From Spodoptera frugiperda (Eukaryota > Arthropoda > Insecta > Lepidoptera > Noctuidae): 64,000 nucleotides of DNA. A model generated the notes under the pieces. It did not search any database. It was not told the DNA's origin and worked only from the letters and a program-made list of their open reading frames with translations. Both the position numbers and the translations under genes were made by a program. The first letter of the stretch is position 1. Each line of letters opens with the position of its first letter. Below, one piece after another: positions 12,425 to 23,300 of the stretch. Location: positions 11,036,001-11,100,000 of the forward strand of contig NC_064213.1 of the NCBI RefSeq assembly GCF_023101765.2, given 5' to 3'.

Positions 12425-13714
12425 CAAAGTCAAAGTCAAAGTCAAAGCATTTATTTCAATTAATCCTAAATTAGGCACTTTTGAAACGTCAAATTTAATT
12501 GTCCGTCAGTCTGTCTGTCAGTGAAGCTAGGCGCTCGTTCCAAAGTGTTGCTTCGAATGGAGAAGAACGAGCAAGAAACTCCATCGTTACTCTTTTCAAA
12601 AAATGTTTTTTACAATATCTCTGATACATTATTTGATCATTTACCTATTGTATATATATGTAGGAACAATGTAACGACAATACGACGTCAAAACTATGGG
12701 ACAATAAAACCAATTTGTAAAGAATATAAATTAAAAAAGCGGGTTGTTTCAAACATAGTGCCCACATATGTACACTTACAATTTTGAAATAATGCTTCTA
12801 TACAAATAAAAAATAATCTTTAATTAAATTTTTCAAATAAAAAAAAACATAAATAACTGCTTGATGCCACAGGATCCCTAGACTACATTGGAATAAATTA
12901 GTACTTTAATTCAACGTGTAACTAGTGATCGTATTAGAGCATTGTCTAGTGTGAGCGAGTGTCCAGTGGAGCCGGACCAACATGCTGCCACACATTTTTA
13001 TCTATAATCTGACAGTTTATAATATGCCTGTTTACACAGTTCACGCTTTATACAAGATTTAAATTTTTTCTCGTTCAGATTCAGTATGGTGGCTGGTAGT
13101 TTATTGTAACACTTAACACAAAATCCCATGAAGGATTTCTGCACTTTGGACAATCGGAATTGCGGTATAGCTAACTTATTTTTACCTCTCGTATTAAAAT
13201 TGTGTCTGTCGCTCCTTTTTTCAAACAATTGTTGATTTTTTCTCACGTACATAATATTTTCGTAAATGAATTGAGAAGGCACTGTAAGAATGTTTATAGT
13301 TTTAAATAGTTCTCTCAAAGATTCGCGACGGGGCAAGTTATATATTGCTCGAATAGCTCGCTTTTGCAAAATAAAAATTGATTCTACATCCGCAGCTCGC
13401 CCCCACAGCAAAATGCCGTAAGACATTATGCTGTGAAAATAACTAAAATAAACAAGCCTTGCCGTACCTACGTCCGTTAGCTGCCTAATCTGTCTAACTG
13501 CATAAGCAGCTGAGCTTAGTCTCCCCGAAAGTGCTTTTATATGGGGCCCCCATTGTAATCTGTCATCTAATGTGATACCCAAAAATACAGTCTCCTTAAC
13601 AAATTCTAACTTTTGTCCGTTCAAAGCAACATGACATTCGTTATTTTGTACGTTTGGCAAGCAATATAATACATTTGGTTTTTTCACATTAAGCGCCAAG
13701 TTATTAATAGTAAA
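12425..13714 (-). mobile_element. Second jockey-like LINE, inserted in reverse inside the first
   Basis: This 1.29-kb block ends (its 3' end, at 12425) in a (CTTTGA)n tail on the minus strand. Its minus-strand frame 12998-13729 encodes about 240 residues of the region after the catalytic box of a jockey-type reverse transcriptase (VKETVFLGITLDDRLQWGPH, RLVYFSYFHSIMSYGILLWG, LQKRAIRAIYNLPRRESL). The 5' part is missing. A 4-bp CAGT is present on both sides (12421-12424 and 13715-13718), and removing the block restores the reading frame of the host LINE. The frame's first residues come from the host element. Confidence 0.85.
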
Positions 13715-13718
13715 CAGT

Positions 13719-14707
13719 ACTTTCAGCAACGCTCTTTTTGCTGCACATCAACGACCTGCTTAAGCCCGGTATCTTTGGGTATGCAGATGACAGCACAGTT
13801 GTTGAAAGGTATGTGTCCGATGCGCGGACTAGCGGAACACAGATCCAGTCTCTAAGAGAATCCATGGTCGAACGGTTGAACTCGTCCTTGAAGGCGGTCT
13901 CCGATTGGGGAGACGCCAACTTGGTCAAGTTCAACGCTACCAAAACCCAGGCGTGTCTATTCTCCGCCAAACGGAGTCAATTTCCGCTGGCTCCTACTTT
14001 CCGAAATGTATCTGTTCCAGTATCGGATCATCTAGAGCTTCTTGGCGTAACTCTATCGCCAACGCTAAACTTCGGCTCATATATAGAGTCGAAGGCGCAT
14101 CTGGCTGGTAGGAAATTGGGTATCTCGAAGGTGAGACGGTACTTCACACCAGAACAACTGCTGAGCCTGTACCAAGCGCAGGTTCGGTCATGTATGGAGT
14201 ACTGTTCTCACCTTTGGGACGGCTCGGCTAAATGCCAGCTGGATGCGCTCGAACACATTGAAAGGCGTGCCAAGAAGCTCATCAACGATGATGCGCTTGT
14301 GGAGGCCCGGCTTCAAAGCCTTGAACACAGGCGCAAGGTCGCAAGCCTTTCCGTTTTTTACCGGATACATTTCGGAGAGTGTGCGGGGGAATTGCACAAC
14401 TTGATTCCTCCTAGTCCTTTCCATCATTGAACCACAAGACAATCGGCGAGGCGTCACCGATTCATGGTGGATATCCCACCCACTCGCACGAAGCGCTTCG
14501 CTTCAAGCTTCCTTGTGCGAACTGCTAGGGAGTGGAACTCCTTGCCGGAGTCTGTGTTTCCTGATGGGTATAACCTGGGTGTCTTCAAAGCCCGAGTGAA
14601 TAGGTTGCTAATGGGCAGACGTGCTCCATCGTAGGCCACATCATCACTTACCATCAGGTGAGATAGCGGCCAAACGTCGTCCCATTGAACAATAAAAAAA
14701 AAAAAAA
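13719..14707 (+). mobile_element. CR1/jockey-like LINE, 3' part with catalytic box and poly(A)
   Basis: The frame carries HINDLL, then the reverse transcriptase catalytic motif GYADD, LVKFNATKTQACLFS, LELLGVTLSPTLNFGSYIES and VRSCMEYCSHLWDGS, typical of CR1/jockey-type elements. A TGA at about 14428-14430 interrupts PSPFHH..TTR; the related copy at 38765 has an Arg codon there. Sense continues past it in the same frame (PPTRTKRFASSF, LPESVFPDGYN) to a TAG near 14634. The 3' UTR ends in tcaggtgagatagcggcca and a poly(A) run at about 14694-14707. Dead copy. Confidence 0.9.
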
Positions 14708-15296
14708 CCTGTGAACTGTAAACCATTCATTGTAGTCTAATTGATAGAACACGCCACTTTTCAACATAATAAGTGCTAAATGGCGATATTTACTTACACT
14801 AATATTCTATGAAAACTAACAATACAGTCAACTTTATGAAAAGCGGTAATTTCTTAGAAATATGAAATGAGATGTTGTGTAGCAAATTGTGGTCTATTTA
14901 CAGCGAAAGAGGGGCAGGTTTATAAATATTGTAAGAGTTGTATAGTTCGACATCAGTAGGTACTATTACCTATCTATCTATCAATATGGGCTCCATTGTG
15001 TGCGGTAACAATTTGTTGTGTTTCGTGGAATCTTGTCTCGCTATCGAATAAATAAGGATTGTGCCAATATTGCTTCTTCACGTTACTTTCTATGTATTTC
15101 TCATTACATTGCTTAATTTGATTCTTGGAAGCGTTCCTATTATTTTGCGTTTGGACTACGTTTATTTTGTTATTGCTGCTGTTAGTATTATGGTTTCAGT
15201 TGTATTTTTATTGCTATTTGAATATATAATTGTCTATTAATAATACTTTGTCTAATAGTGTTCGATTAAGTGAATATATTATGTTGATTCTAGTTT

Positions 15297-15475
15297 CTAC
15301 ACGCGACTTCGCTCGCGATCCCATAGGACAAAAACGTAGCCTATGTGTTTTTTCAGACCTCAATCTATTTCTGTTCCAAATTTCATTCCGAACCTTTCAG
15401 CCGTTATGACGTGATTGAGTACTGAACATACACACAAACTTTCACATTTATAATATAAGTAAGATTAATAGCATA
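15297..15475 (+). repeat. Dispersed lepidopteran repeat ('gcgacttcgctcgcg' type)
   Basis: Matches a widespread pattern: a cgcgacttcg head, an 'aaatttcattccgaacctttcagccgtt' middle, and an ending near tttataatataagta. Related pieces sit at 19530-19700, 48553-48780, 53225-53395 and, in reverse, 44155-44280. Probably the 3' part of a retroelement; assignment to a named family not possible here. Confidence 0.55.
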
Positions 15476-15666
15476 GAAGTGTAGCTACGAGAATCTTTCT
15501 CATCAAGACACCTGAAACATTTTATCACAAAAAAGTCCACAGTCCATTACAAAAAAGAAATCATTCTTCTCAAACTTCAGATAACGGGAACTTTATCATA
15601 ATTCATCCTCCATTCATCCCATTCAGCTTCGTTCATCCCCATTCATGCCGGGTGCGATACGGCCTG

Positions 15667-15738
15667 TGACGTCACAGCTATGACGTCAGAGCGTGGGTGC
15701 CCCCTACCTACGCAGACTGCAGAGCAACCACTTTATAT
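15667..15738 (+). promoter_or_regulatory. Candidate promoter with two CRE palindromes and a TATA-like box
   Basis: Two perfect TGACGTCA octamers (15667-15674 and 15681-15688) are centred 14 bp apart. A TTTATAT box (15732-15738) follows about 45 bp downstream in a locally GC-richer patch. A transcript starting near 15765 would contain an ATG at 15855 and a good donor (gtgaga) at 15902. Such a first exon could serve the SEC14L gene 4.3 kb downstream, but its coding phase (two bases left over) does not fit the exon at 20185, so only a non-coding leader would work. Strand and function are inferred. Confidence 0.35.
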
Positions 15739-16402
15739 GCGATGCGGCAAGTTCAACTTTAAGTATTAAAGTTTAAAGTACATAGTTGAGAGTGCTTGTG
15801 AGAAGTCACGGTAATATGTCTGGAAACTAGAAGTACTAAAATCCAAGTGTTGAAATGGTTAGTACTGTAGTAAAAGTTACAAAATGTCTGTGTGTTCATA
15901 AGTGAGATAATTTTTTATGAGATCTTTAATTACTTTTATAACTTTATGAAACACTTCCACGTTTAGTTAGATAGATATTTAACTTCAGTATTCCATGATA
16001 CCCAAGTAGATACCTATAAATAGATCCAAGTATATACCAGCTCTTACATAACCATTTAAAATTTCAGATCATAAATTAAGCATGCCTACCTACTCACGTC
16101 AGCGAAGCTTTCAATTACCCTCGTTTAACATGTTAACCCTCCCGGGAGATTGTACATTCAGTGTACATCTCTAGGTATAAACGACCCGGTACATGTTCCA
16201 ACAAGTTTAACCCTGTCCGTGTGGCCTTGGCACTGTGGCACTGCAGCACGTAATTGGTGCAAACGTCGCATTTTGTACCACCCTGTATATAACTTGACAT
16301 TGTCGCAGTGAAGGTCAATGCTTCATGAAATTGTGAGAGTAGAGAGAATTGTAATATATTGGTTAATAGAGAAAAGTAGCTTTGCTTATCATGTTATATC
16401 AC

Positions 16403-16680
16403 ATCACATCAACAGCCTATAAGTGACCACTGCTGACCAAAGGCATCTACCCGCACGGAGGTTTAAGCATTAATCACCACGCTTGCTCAAAATAAAAAAA
16501 CTTATAATTTGAAATTATAAGCCCAAGTTTCCTTCACTGTTTGTCAGTGGTGTCTAAATAATCCGTAATAGTAGGTTTACTCGAATTTAATATGTAGTAG
16601 CTAAATAATAATACGAACTTAATAGTACTAACGCATGAGAAGCGGGCGTCTTAAACCTCCGCAGCAGCTTTGCAATGAAT
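16403..16680 (+). repeat. SINE-like repeat family S, copy 1
   Basis: Reads acatcaacagcctataagtg, 'ccactgctgaccaaaggc', 'attaatcaccacgcttgctca', 'cttataatttgaaattata', 'cactgtttgtcagtggtgtc' and ends with 'gagaagcgggcgtcttaaacctcc'. Other copies are at 39404-39690, 58963-59180 and, reversed, 63325-63485. The reversed copy shows box-B-like gagttcgaaacc, so this is probably a tRNA-derived SINE. Confidence 0.7.
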
Positions 16681-19529
16681 AAAATATTTATTAAAGCTTA
16701 AACCTACTGTGGGATCTATTATTCAATGCATTCAACAAATGAATATTTGATGATCAGAATTTGATAGTAGCTTGCATGTAGGTAAAGCGTAAACTGCTGT
16801 GCAAGTTCAGCTCAAAATAGGTGTTATTTTTATATTATAAAGATAACTAATCGTTAGTTTGAATGGATTAGGTCAAAGAAAACATTGCCTATCTGCTAGT
16901 CTACCTCTAAAATAATGCTTTCGTCTAAAGCTTTATTATTAGACCTAGACTTAGACTTTAGATATAGTACAAATAGTACATCTGGATTAATAGATAATCC
17001 ATAAGCTGACATGGTCACAGACTACGTGTATTTAATTATTCTGAAGGTGACTGTCAAGGTGCTGAAGTCTGAAATACAGCACAAACACATAAACATTTCA
17101 GTCTATGTCACCGCTGGTGTCTAGATATATTAGGCAAGTCTATCTTATTGCTGAAAAAACTCAAGGACGCTGAATAATTTGTAGAAGTAACCAAATTGAT
17201 CGGAGCTCGCTCGGTTCTATTTTGCGATACATATTAAATTAGGAATGTTTGTAAAGTAAATTAATTTGTGAGAACTATTTCTGTTAAGATTCTATTTACG
17301 TTTATAGTTCAATCTTTGTTTAAACTAAGATAGATAAGAGCAACACGGGTAAAAGGGGCTCCTATATTGAAGAAAAATTAAACTGCAGTATTGAAAAGAA
17401 AATAAGTAACACGGGACATGAACGTATCGTCTCTGACAACCTTTACAAGTGATATTATAGGAAATTAAGATATTGGTTTTCAGTCACTTTGAAAATAACA
17501 AGTCCTGTGTCATACAAATGTCCATTTATTTCGGTGCTAAAAATAGAGGTCCGGTTTAAGTGACAGACTGAGGGACAGCTAGGAAGGCTCCCATACTCTT
17601 TGAGTGGCACAGCCCCTTACTATCATACTATGTATGTAAGTTTTTTTTTTCGGTTTTGGGTAAATTTTAATACTCTTATCAGACACATGTTAGGAGGAAA
17701 TAATGAAGGTCCAATTACATATCAATGAGTGAACACGTCATTGATTATATTTTTCTGGTTTTTATACAGAGGGTTTTGGGAATTACATGGATAACGATTA
17801 CTTGGAACTGTTTTTGATTGGATGACATTGACGTTTAAAAATCAGTTACGTCCTGTATATTATCAATGCAAATGAATCCGTTCTGTGAATGAATTTTTAG
17901 TGTTATTTTCATTCAATTAAAATATAGTTATGAATACCTAATGGCGCTACTGATAATATGTTTGAATGAGATCATAGTAAGTATTGTGCCCTGGGGTGAG
18001 CAAAAAGTAGGTAATCTTTAATCATATTAGTTTCTTTTAGAGCTAAGTGAGTAAAATTATTAACACCGGTTTTAAAGTGTATTCTCTATATTACCAAAAA
18101 TGGATTGATCTGTCGTCAGGAAGGAGGAGAAATGCCAATTACTTAATTTGACCCAAACAAACAAACAGGTCAAGTTTTAAATAATAACCGTTAAAAACTA
18201 GGTTCTTAAGTAGGGAACTTACTTTACTTAGTTGGAAAAACTAGAGCGAAGTACGGAGCTTACCTTGAATCTCGGTTAATTCACCTGTTTCTCCCAGAGT
18301 CTTTGTCCATCAACTGTCGGATCCAAGCGAAGTACTTGCGAAGACTTAGAATACAATGAGTGCTACATTTACTTGCAATGTCTTTAAAATAAAGCCTTGT
18401 ACGGTAGGGCTTTGTTTTAAGTCTTTTGTGGTGTATTGAAACAGTTCTTGGTGCCCGTATAATTATGATACTTCCTCAATCTATCAGAATGATTTATAGA
18501 TTTTGAATTTTACGGTAAAGAAATAAAGTTTAAATTGTTAATTAGGCTGGGGTGGAGGTGTATCTGAATATAGCCAGGCTTCTCTCCGGTCGTGTTGTCA
18601 TTGATTATTTATACCGGTGACTGCAGTGTTGAACTCGGTTTCGTTAAGGAAATTGAATGAAGTAGGCTTTTGTAAAAATAAAGATATTTTCCTTCTTCCT
18701 TTTTATTATGCTCCCGTGAAGTTAGGCCTCTGATTACCCAAGGGCAACATTTTTCATATTTTGTAGTCACGCTATTCCAATATCTTCTAAATATATATAA
18801 CTCAGAGGTCTGACTGACTGACATAGTGATCTGTTCGCAGACAGTTAGATGTTATGGCGTAGGCATCCGCTAAGAAAGGATATTGATCAATTCTACCCCA
18901 AGGGGATAAAATAGGGGATGAAACTTTATCATTTTTAAACCGATCAGGCGGAAAATGTTCTATTATGGGTAAAAATAGATCAATTTCTATTGGCATCAAC
19001 TCCACCATTACTTACTTAAATCAAAAATAATTTTATCGGATCGTAAGCGGCTCAAAATGTCGTCTATATATAGATTTAATTAAAAACTTTTTATAATTTA
19101 CTGAAGTTGGATAATAATAGGTACCTTATGTACTTCAAAGGTCACGTTATATAAAGGTGAACATCATCAGCTCAGTTATTTCTGTTTCCATCAGTCTCGT
19201 CTGTGGGACCCGACGGTAAAAAAATAAATGTTTAATGTTTGTATTCCCAAAATAGCCTGTTTTGGCTTAGCTGTTCTATTTCGTGTGAATTTTCATTAAT
19301 TAATATGTAACACTATACTCTAGAGTCTAAAGGTATTTATTTCTAGAAATACAATACACGATACTCCCACACAGCTGTATTCATGTGAATTTTTACGGAT
19401 TCATTATAATTATTATTGTTTCTATGTATAGCGTAAATTAAAATACATTGAACTTTTAAAGTTTATTGTATAATTCATATAATATCATTATGTATACCAG
19501 TACAGTGTTTGATGAATAAGAAGGTTTTT

Positions 19530-19700
19530 TATAACTAACTAGCTGGCTTGGCAAATTTCGTACCGCCTGAATCTGTATTTCTCACTTTTTAAACCTTCCC
19601 TGGACTCAAAATATATTCAAGAAAACCAAAATTTGTCAAATTGGTCCAGCCGTTTTTGAGTTTAAGCGAGACTTACGAACAGTACAATTGAATTTTATGT
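19530..19700 (+). repeat. Decayed dispersed repeat ('ggtccagccgtttttgag' type)
   Basis: Contains tggtccagccgtttttgag preceded by aactagctggcttggcaa, the same arrangement as 48553-48780 and 53225-53395, but more diverged. Same probable retroelement 3' end as at 15297. Confidence 0.5.
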
Positions 19701-19814
19701 ATAGCGATTTGGTAATATACGTTCCCAGAGTTGATAAAGGGCATTCAAATATATCTTTTAGGTAAAGTAAATCAAATCATTCAGAATATATCTTAAGTAA
19801 TCTTTTCTTACCAT

Positions 19815-19962
19815 TTGCTAAGTTCCATCCAAAGGTTATAATAATTACAAACATTGTACAATAACTTTTTCAATGATTTACTTATTCTACGAAGTAAATA
19901 GTAATCTTTTAGGCTAAGTTCCATCAGGACTGATTCAACGATTTACTTATTCTACGAAAGGA
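19815..19962 (+). repeat. Local diverged tandem duplication
   Basis: The words ctaagttccatc (about 19818 and 19913) and gatttacttattctacgaa (about 19877 and 19941) each occur twice in the same order. This indicates a small tandem duplication with a later indel. No coding function seen. Confidence 0.6.
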
Positions 19963-20184
19963 TAGGCAGGACTGAAGATAAATGACCGTGAATTAAAACT
20001 AACTTAATAATACCTAGGCCGGACTTCGATTCGAAACCCTTGATCAGCGTTTGCGCTTGCGACTATCAAAATAGTCTTATAAAAATCTAGAATTTTCCAT
20101 CAACTAGGATATTACAGATTTTGTTTCTAGTCTAGCTATGGCTACCTACTCTTCAAAGCCTTACCATTCTCCTTTTACTTCCAG

Positions 20185-20300
20185 ACCAATACACCCTAGA
20201 CAGCGACTACATCAAGAGGTACCTGGGCGAGCTGAGCCCCATGCAGGAGTCCCGTCTGCTGCAGCTCCGCAAGTGGATCGCTGACCTGCAGAAAGGCAAG
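20185..20300 (+). CDS. retm: SEC14L exon A: CRAL-TRIO N-terminal helix
   Basis: Acceptor ttttacttccag, donor gtaagc. It opens with two bases completing a split codon and then encodes LDSDYIKRYLGELSPMQES and LLQLRKWIADLQKGK, the helical lead-in before CRAL-TRIO. It ends in phase 0. The incoming phase means a coding exon lies upstream, outside what I could recognise. Confidence 0.9.
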
Positions 20301-23300
20301 GTAAGCAGGAAGAAGTAGACTTAGGACTTGGAGTAAACTTAAATTGCTGAAATAGGACATTTCTAACGTTGGGAGCTTATAAAGCAGTTTTTTTTATTTA
20401 ATTGAGCAAGAATGTCACACTTACGTACGTATCACATCAAGAAAAACTTTGACAACTGAAGCTTTCAGCAGTCGAAGTATGGTAAAGGGAACGCCTCCTC
20501 CTTTTACATAACATTAATAACATCATTATTGACAAAAAGAAGTAAGTATCACTGTAAGGGTCTAGTAGTTTTTAAACTGAAACAATTCGTTACACAGTAG
20601 CTTATCCATTAAAACAAACCACGTAGAAAAAAAGATAAAATTCGACTCGAACAACGAATGTCACATACTTGGAATATATTAAAAACATGTGCACAGTACC
20701 GTGGAACGGGAATTTATAGTCGGCTTCGAAACACTGGAAACAGTGAAGCGAATTTCGGGCATTCCACGCGTATCGTGTAGCGTAGTGGAAGCGATAAATT
20801 GTAAACTCAAGCAATCTACCGAGCGTGTGGAGCATGTGACTGGCTGATGGAAGCTGTTTGTTCTTACACAATACTACATGTTACGTGCTACATGCCTTTT
20901 TAATTAATTAGTAACTAGTGCTCAATTTTCCCTGAATAAGGAAAATTAAAATGAAACGAGAATTGGTAAGTAAGTAGCGGTAGAGCGGGCTCAAAATTAG
21001 AGTGACAATGACAATTTTTAACTGTTCCTGAGTTGTAAGAAAAAAATTAAGAACTTCACGACAGCTTTGGTACTGCGTTGTTGGCAGTAATGTACTGAAC
21101 GGAGTAATTCTGAGCAATAAGATTAAGAATATTTCATTCTGATGATAGAAACTCGGACACTACTGTACCGGGTTTATTTTATCTAACAATAGATAATCTA
21201 ACATACACATAAACATGCATTCTCCTTTCCCTTCTAAACCCCGATCTTCTATCCTCTTCCACCACCAGGTGCCGAGTGACACCACACTGCTCCGCTTCCT
21301 GCGCGCCCGCGACTTCAACGTGGAGAAGGCACGAGAGATGCTCTCCCAGTCGCTGCTCTGGCGGAAGAAGCACCAGGTCGACCGCATCCTCTCGGAGTAC
21401 GAGACCCCTGACGTTGTGAAGCAGTACTTCCCTGGCGGCTGGCATCATCATGACAAGGGTAAGAGGAAAATGAAGTAAAGTTTTGAGGTCCCTAGAGAAA
21501 TAGTTATTAGGTCATTTATTATCTGGTTAAATTGACAAAAAGGGGACGGGTTCTGGCTGACGATGATGTCACTAAAAATAGGTCTAGTATAGGTTACTAA
21601 TCAGGCCATCAATCAGGCATTAGACCTTCGAAAAGCTACAATTCAAGTGATGGTCAATGTGTGATTATGTGTTTCAGACGGACGTCCGCTGTACATTCTG
21701 AGACTGGGTCAGATGGACGTGAAGGGACTGCTCAAGTCCATCGGAGAAGACGGCCTCTTGAAGCTGGTGAGATACCGACTTTCTTGTAGAACTACTAAAC
21801 GATCATAATCAATGAGATACCTACAGAACAGTAATACACTGTGAATATGGGTTTAAACCCTGGTAGAAGACTTTTACTTCACTAGAGAACAATTTTAAGA
21901 TCATTGTATTTAACTTTCCAGACACTTCACGTATGCGAGGAAGGTCTGAAGCTTCTGGAAGAGGCGACGAACGCGAGCGAGCGCGCGGTGCAGTCGTGGT
22001 GCCTGCTGGTGGACCTGGACGGGCTGAACATGCGCCACCTGTGGCGGCCCGGCGTGCGCGCGCTGCTGCGCATCATCACCATCGTCGAGGCCAACTACCC
22101 CGAGACCATGGGCCGCGTGCTCATCGTGCGCGCGCCCAGGGTCTTCCCTATTCTGTGGACTATTGTCAGCACGTTTATTGGTGAGATTTTTACCAATCAT
22201 GCTTCATGGTGTTGTGGTCTACATATTTAGTAAATTACCATAACTGTTTTGTCAATATGAAACATTACTCCATACTATTTTCTCCAATGATAAGGATGCA
22301 TTATTAATATTGATTACAATCAGATGATATAGACCGTTATTTCAACGCGTCTTGATGGAAGTGCCTCACTATCAAAGAAATGAGATTGATGATCATCATG
22401 ACAAAAAGGAAAAAGAACTATCCTTATATTTCTATCTCTCTCTACTTCTCTAAAATATTTATTACTTGCTGCATAGATGCGTAATATGTATCAAAAAACT
22501 TATAGTTTTAATTATTCATTTCAGACGAGAATACTCACAGTAAGTTCTTGTGTACTGGAAATGATCTAAGCTTTTTGTCTTAATGAAAAAATATTTATAA
22601 TTATAATCGTTGGTTGCAGACGAGAACACCCGCAGCAAATTCTTGTTCTATGGCGGCAAGGACTACCTGCAGCCGGGCGGGCTGCTCGACTACATTCCCA
22701 AGGAGCTCATCCCTGACTTCCTGGGGGGACCCTGCAAGGTGAGCTAACATCACACCACTAGCCATTCACAATTACCTATATCAATATTATTGGTGATGCG
22801 GATATTTGGAAGAATGTCTGCAGTAACGATGAACATCTTTTCAGATGATTTTTCTTCTACCGATCTTCCTATTCAGTGGCAATTAAAAATAGTCTAGATA
22901 TCCGACTAACTACTTATGTAACCTTTGGATTTCTAAGGATAATAATTAATTAAATATTCCCACATCACCCAAATACTCCCCAAATTATTGCGTAGCAACT
23001 TACTACCTAAATCTGTATTGAATATAGCAATATCTTCTGGGACAACTGTGAACCCGCTACAGTTATGATATTATTACTAGAACAAGGCAGAACAAGTACT
23101 CGTATATTACGACATAATTTTAATTGTATATTATTTGCTTCCCGCTGCAGTCGGACATAGTAAACGCAGCGCTAAACGTGCCGCACCAGTATTTCGACTC
23201 AGTACGCGATAAGTACCGCGCCCGGCCTCCGGTATCCGAGGGACAACACTTACTATAAAACATTTCAATCATTAGGACATGTTGCTAGGATATTACTTTA

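Larger units (their letters stand above)
14708..20184. other. Gene-free stretch upstream of the SEC14L exons
   Basis: AT-rich. It holds the candidate promoter at 15667-15738, a SINE-like repeat at 16403-16680, decayed repeats at 15297-15470 and 19530-19700, a local duplication at 19815-19962 and a tRNA-like piece at 20025-20070 (minus). I found no exon encoding the PRELI domain. It is probably intronic or upstream DNA of the SEC14L gene. Confidence 0.5.

Noticed and set aside
12521..12787. 88-codon + frame
   Set aside because: Antisense to the 3' UTR of the inserted jockey-like LINE.
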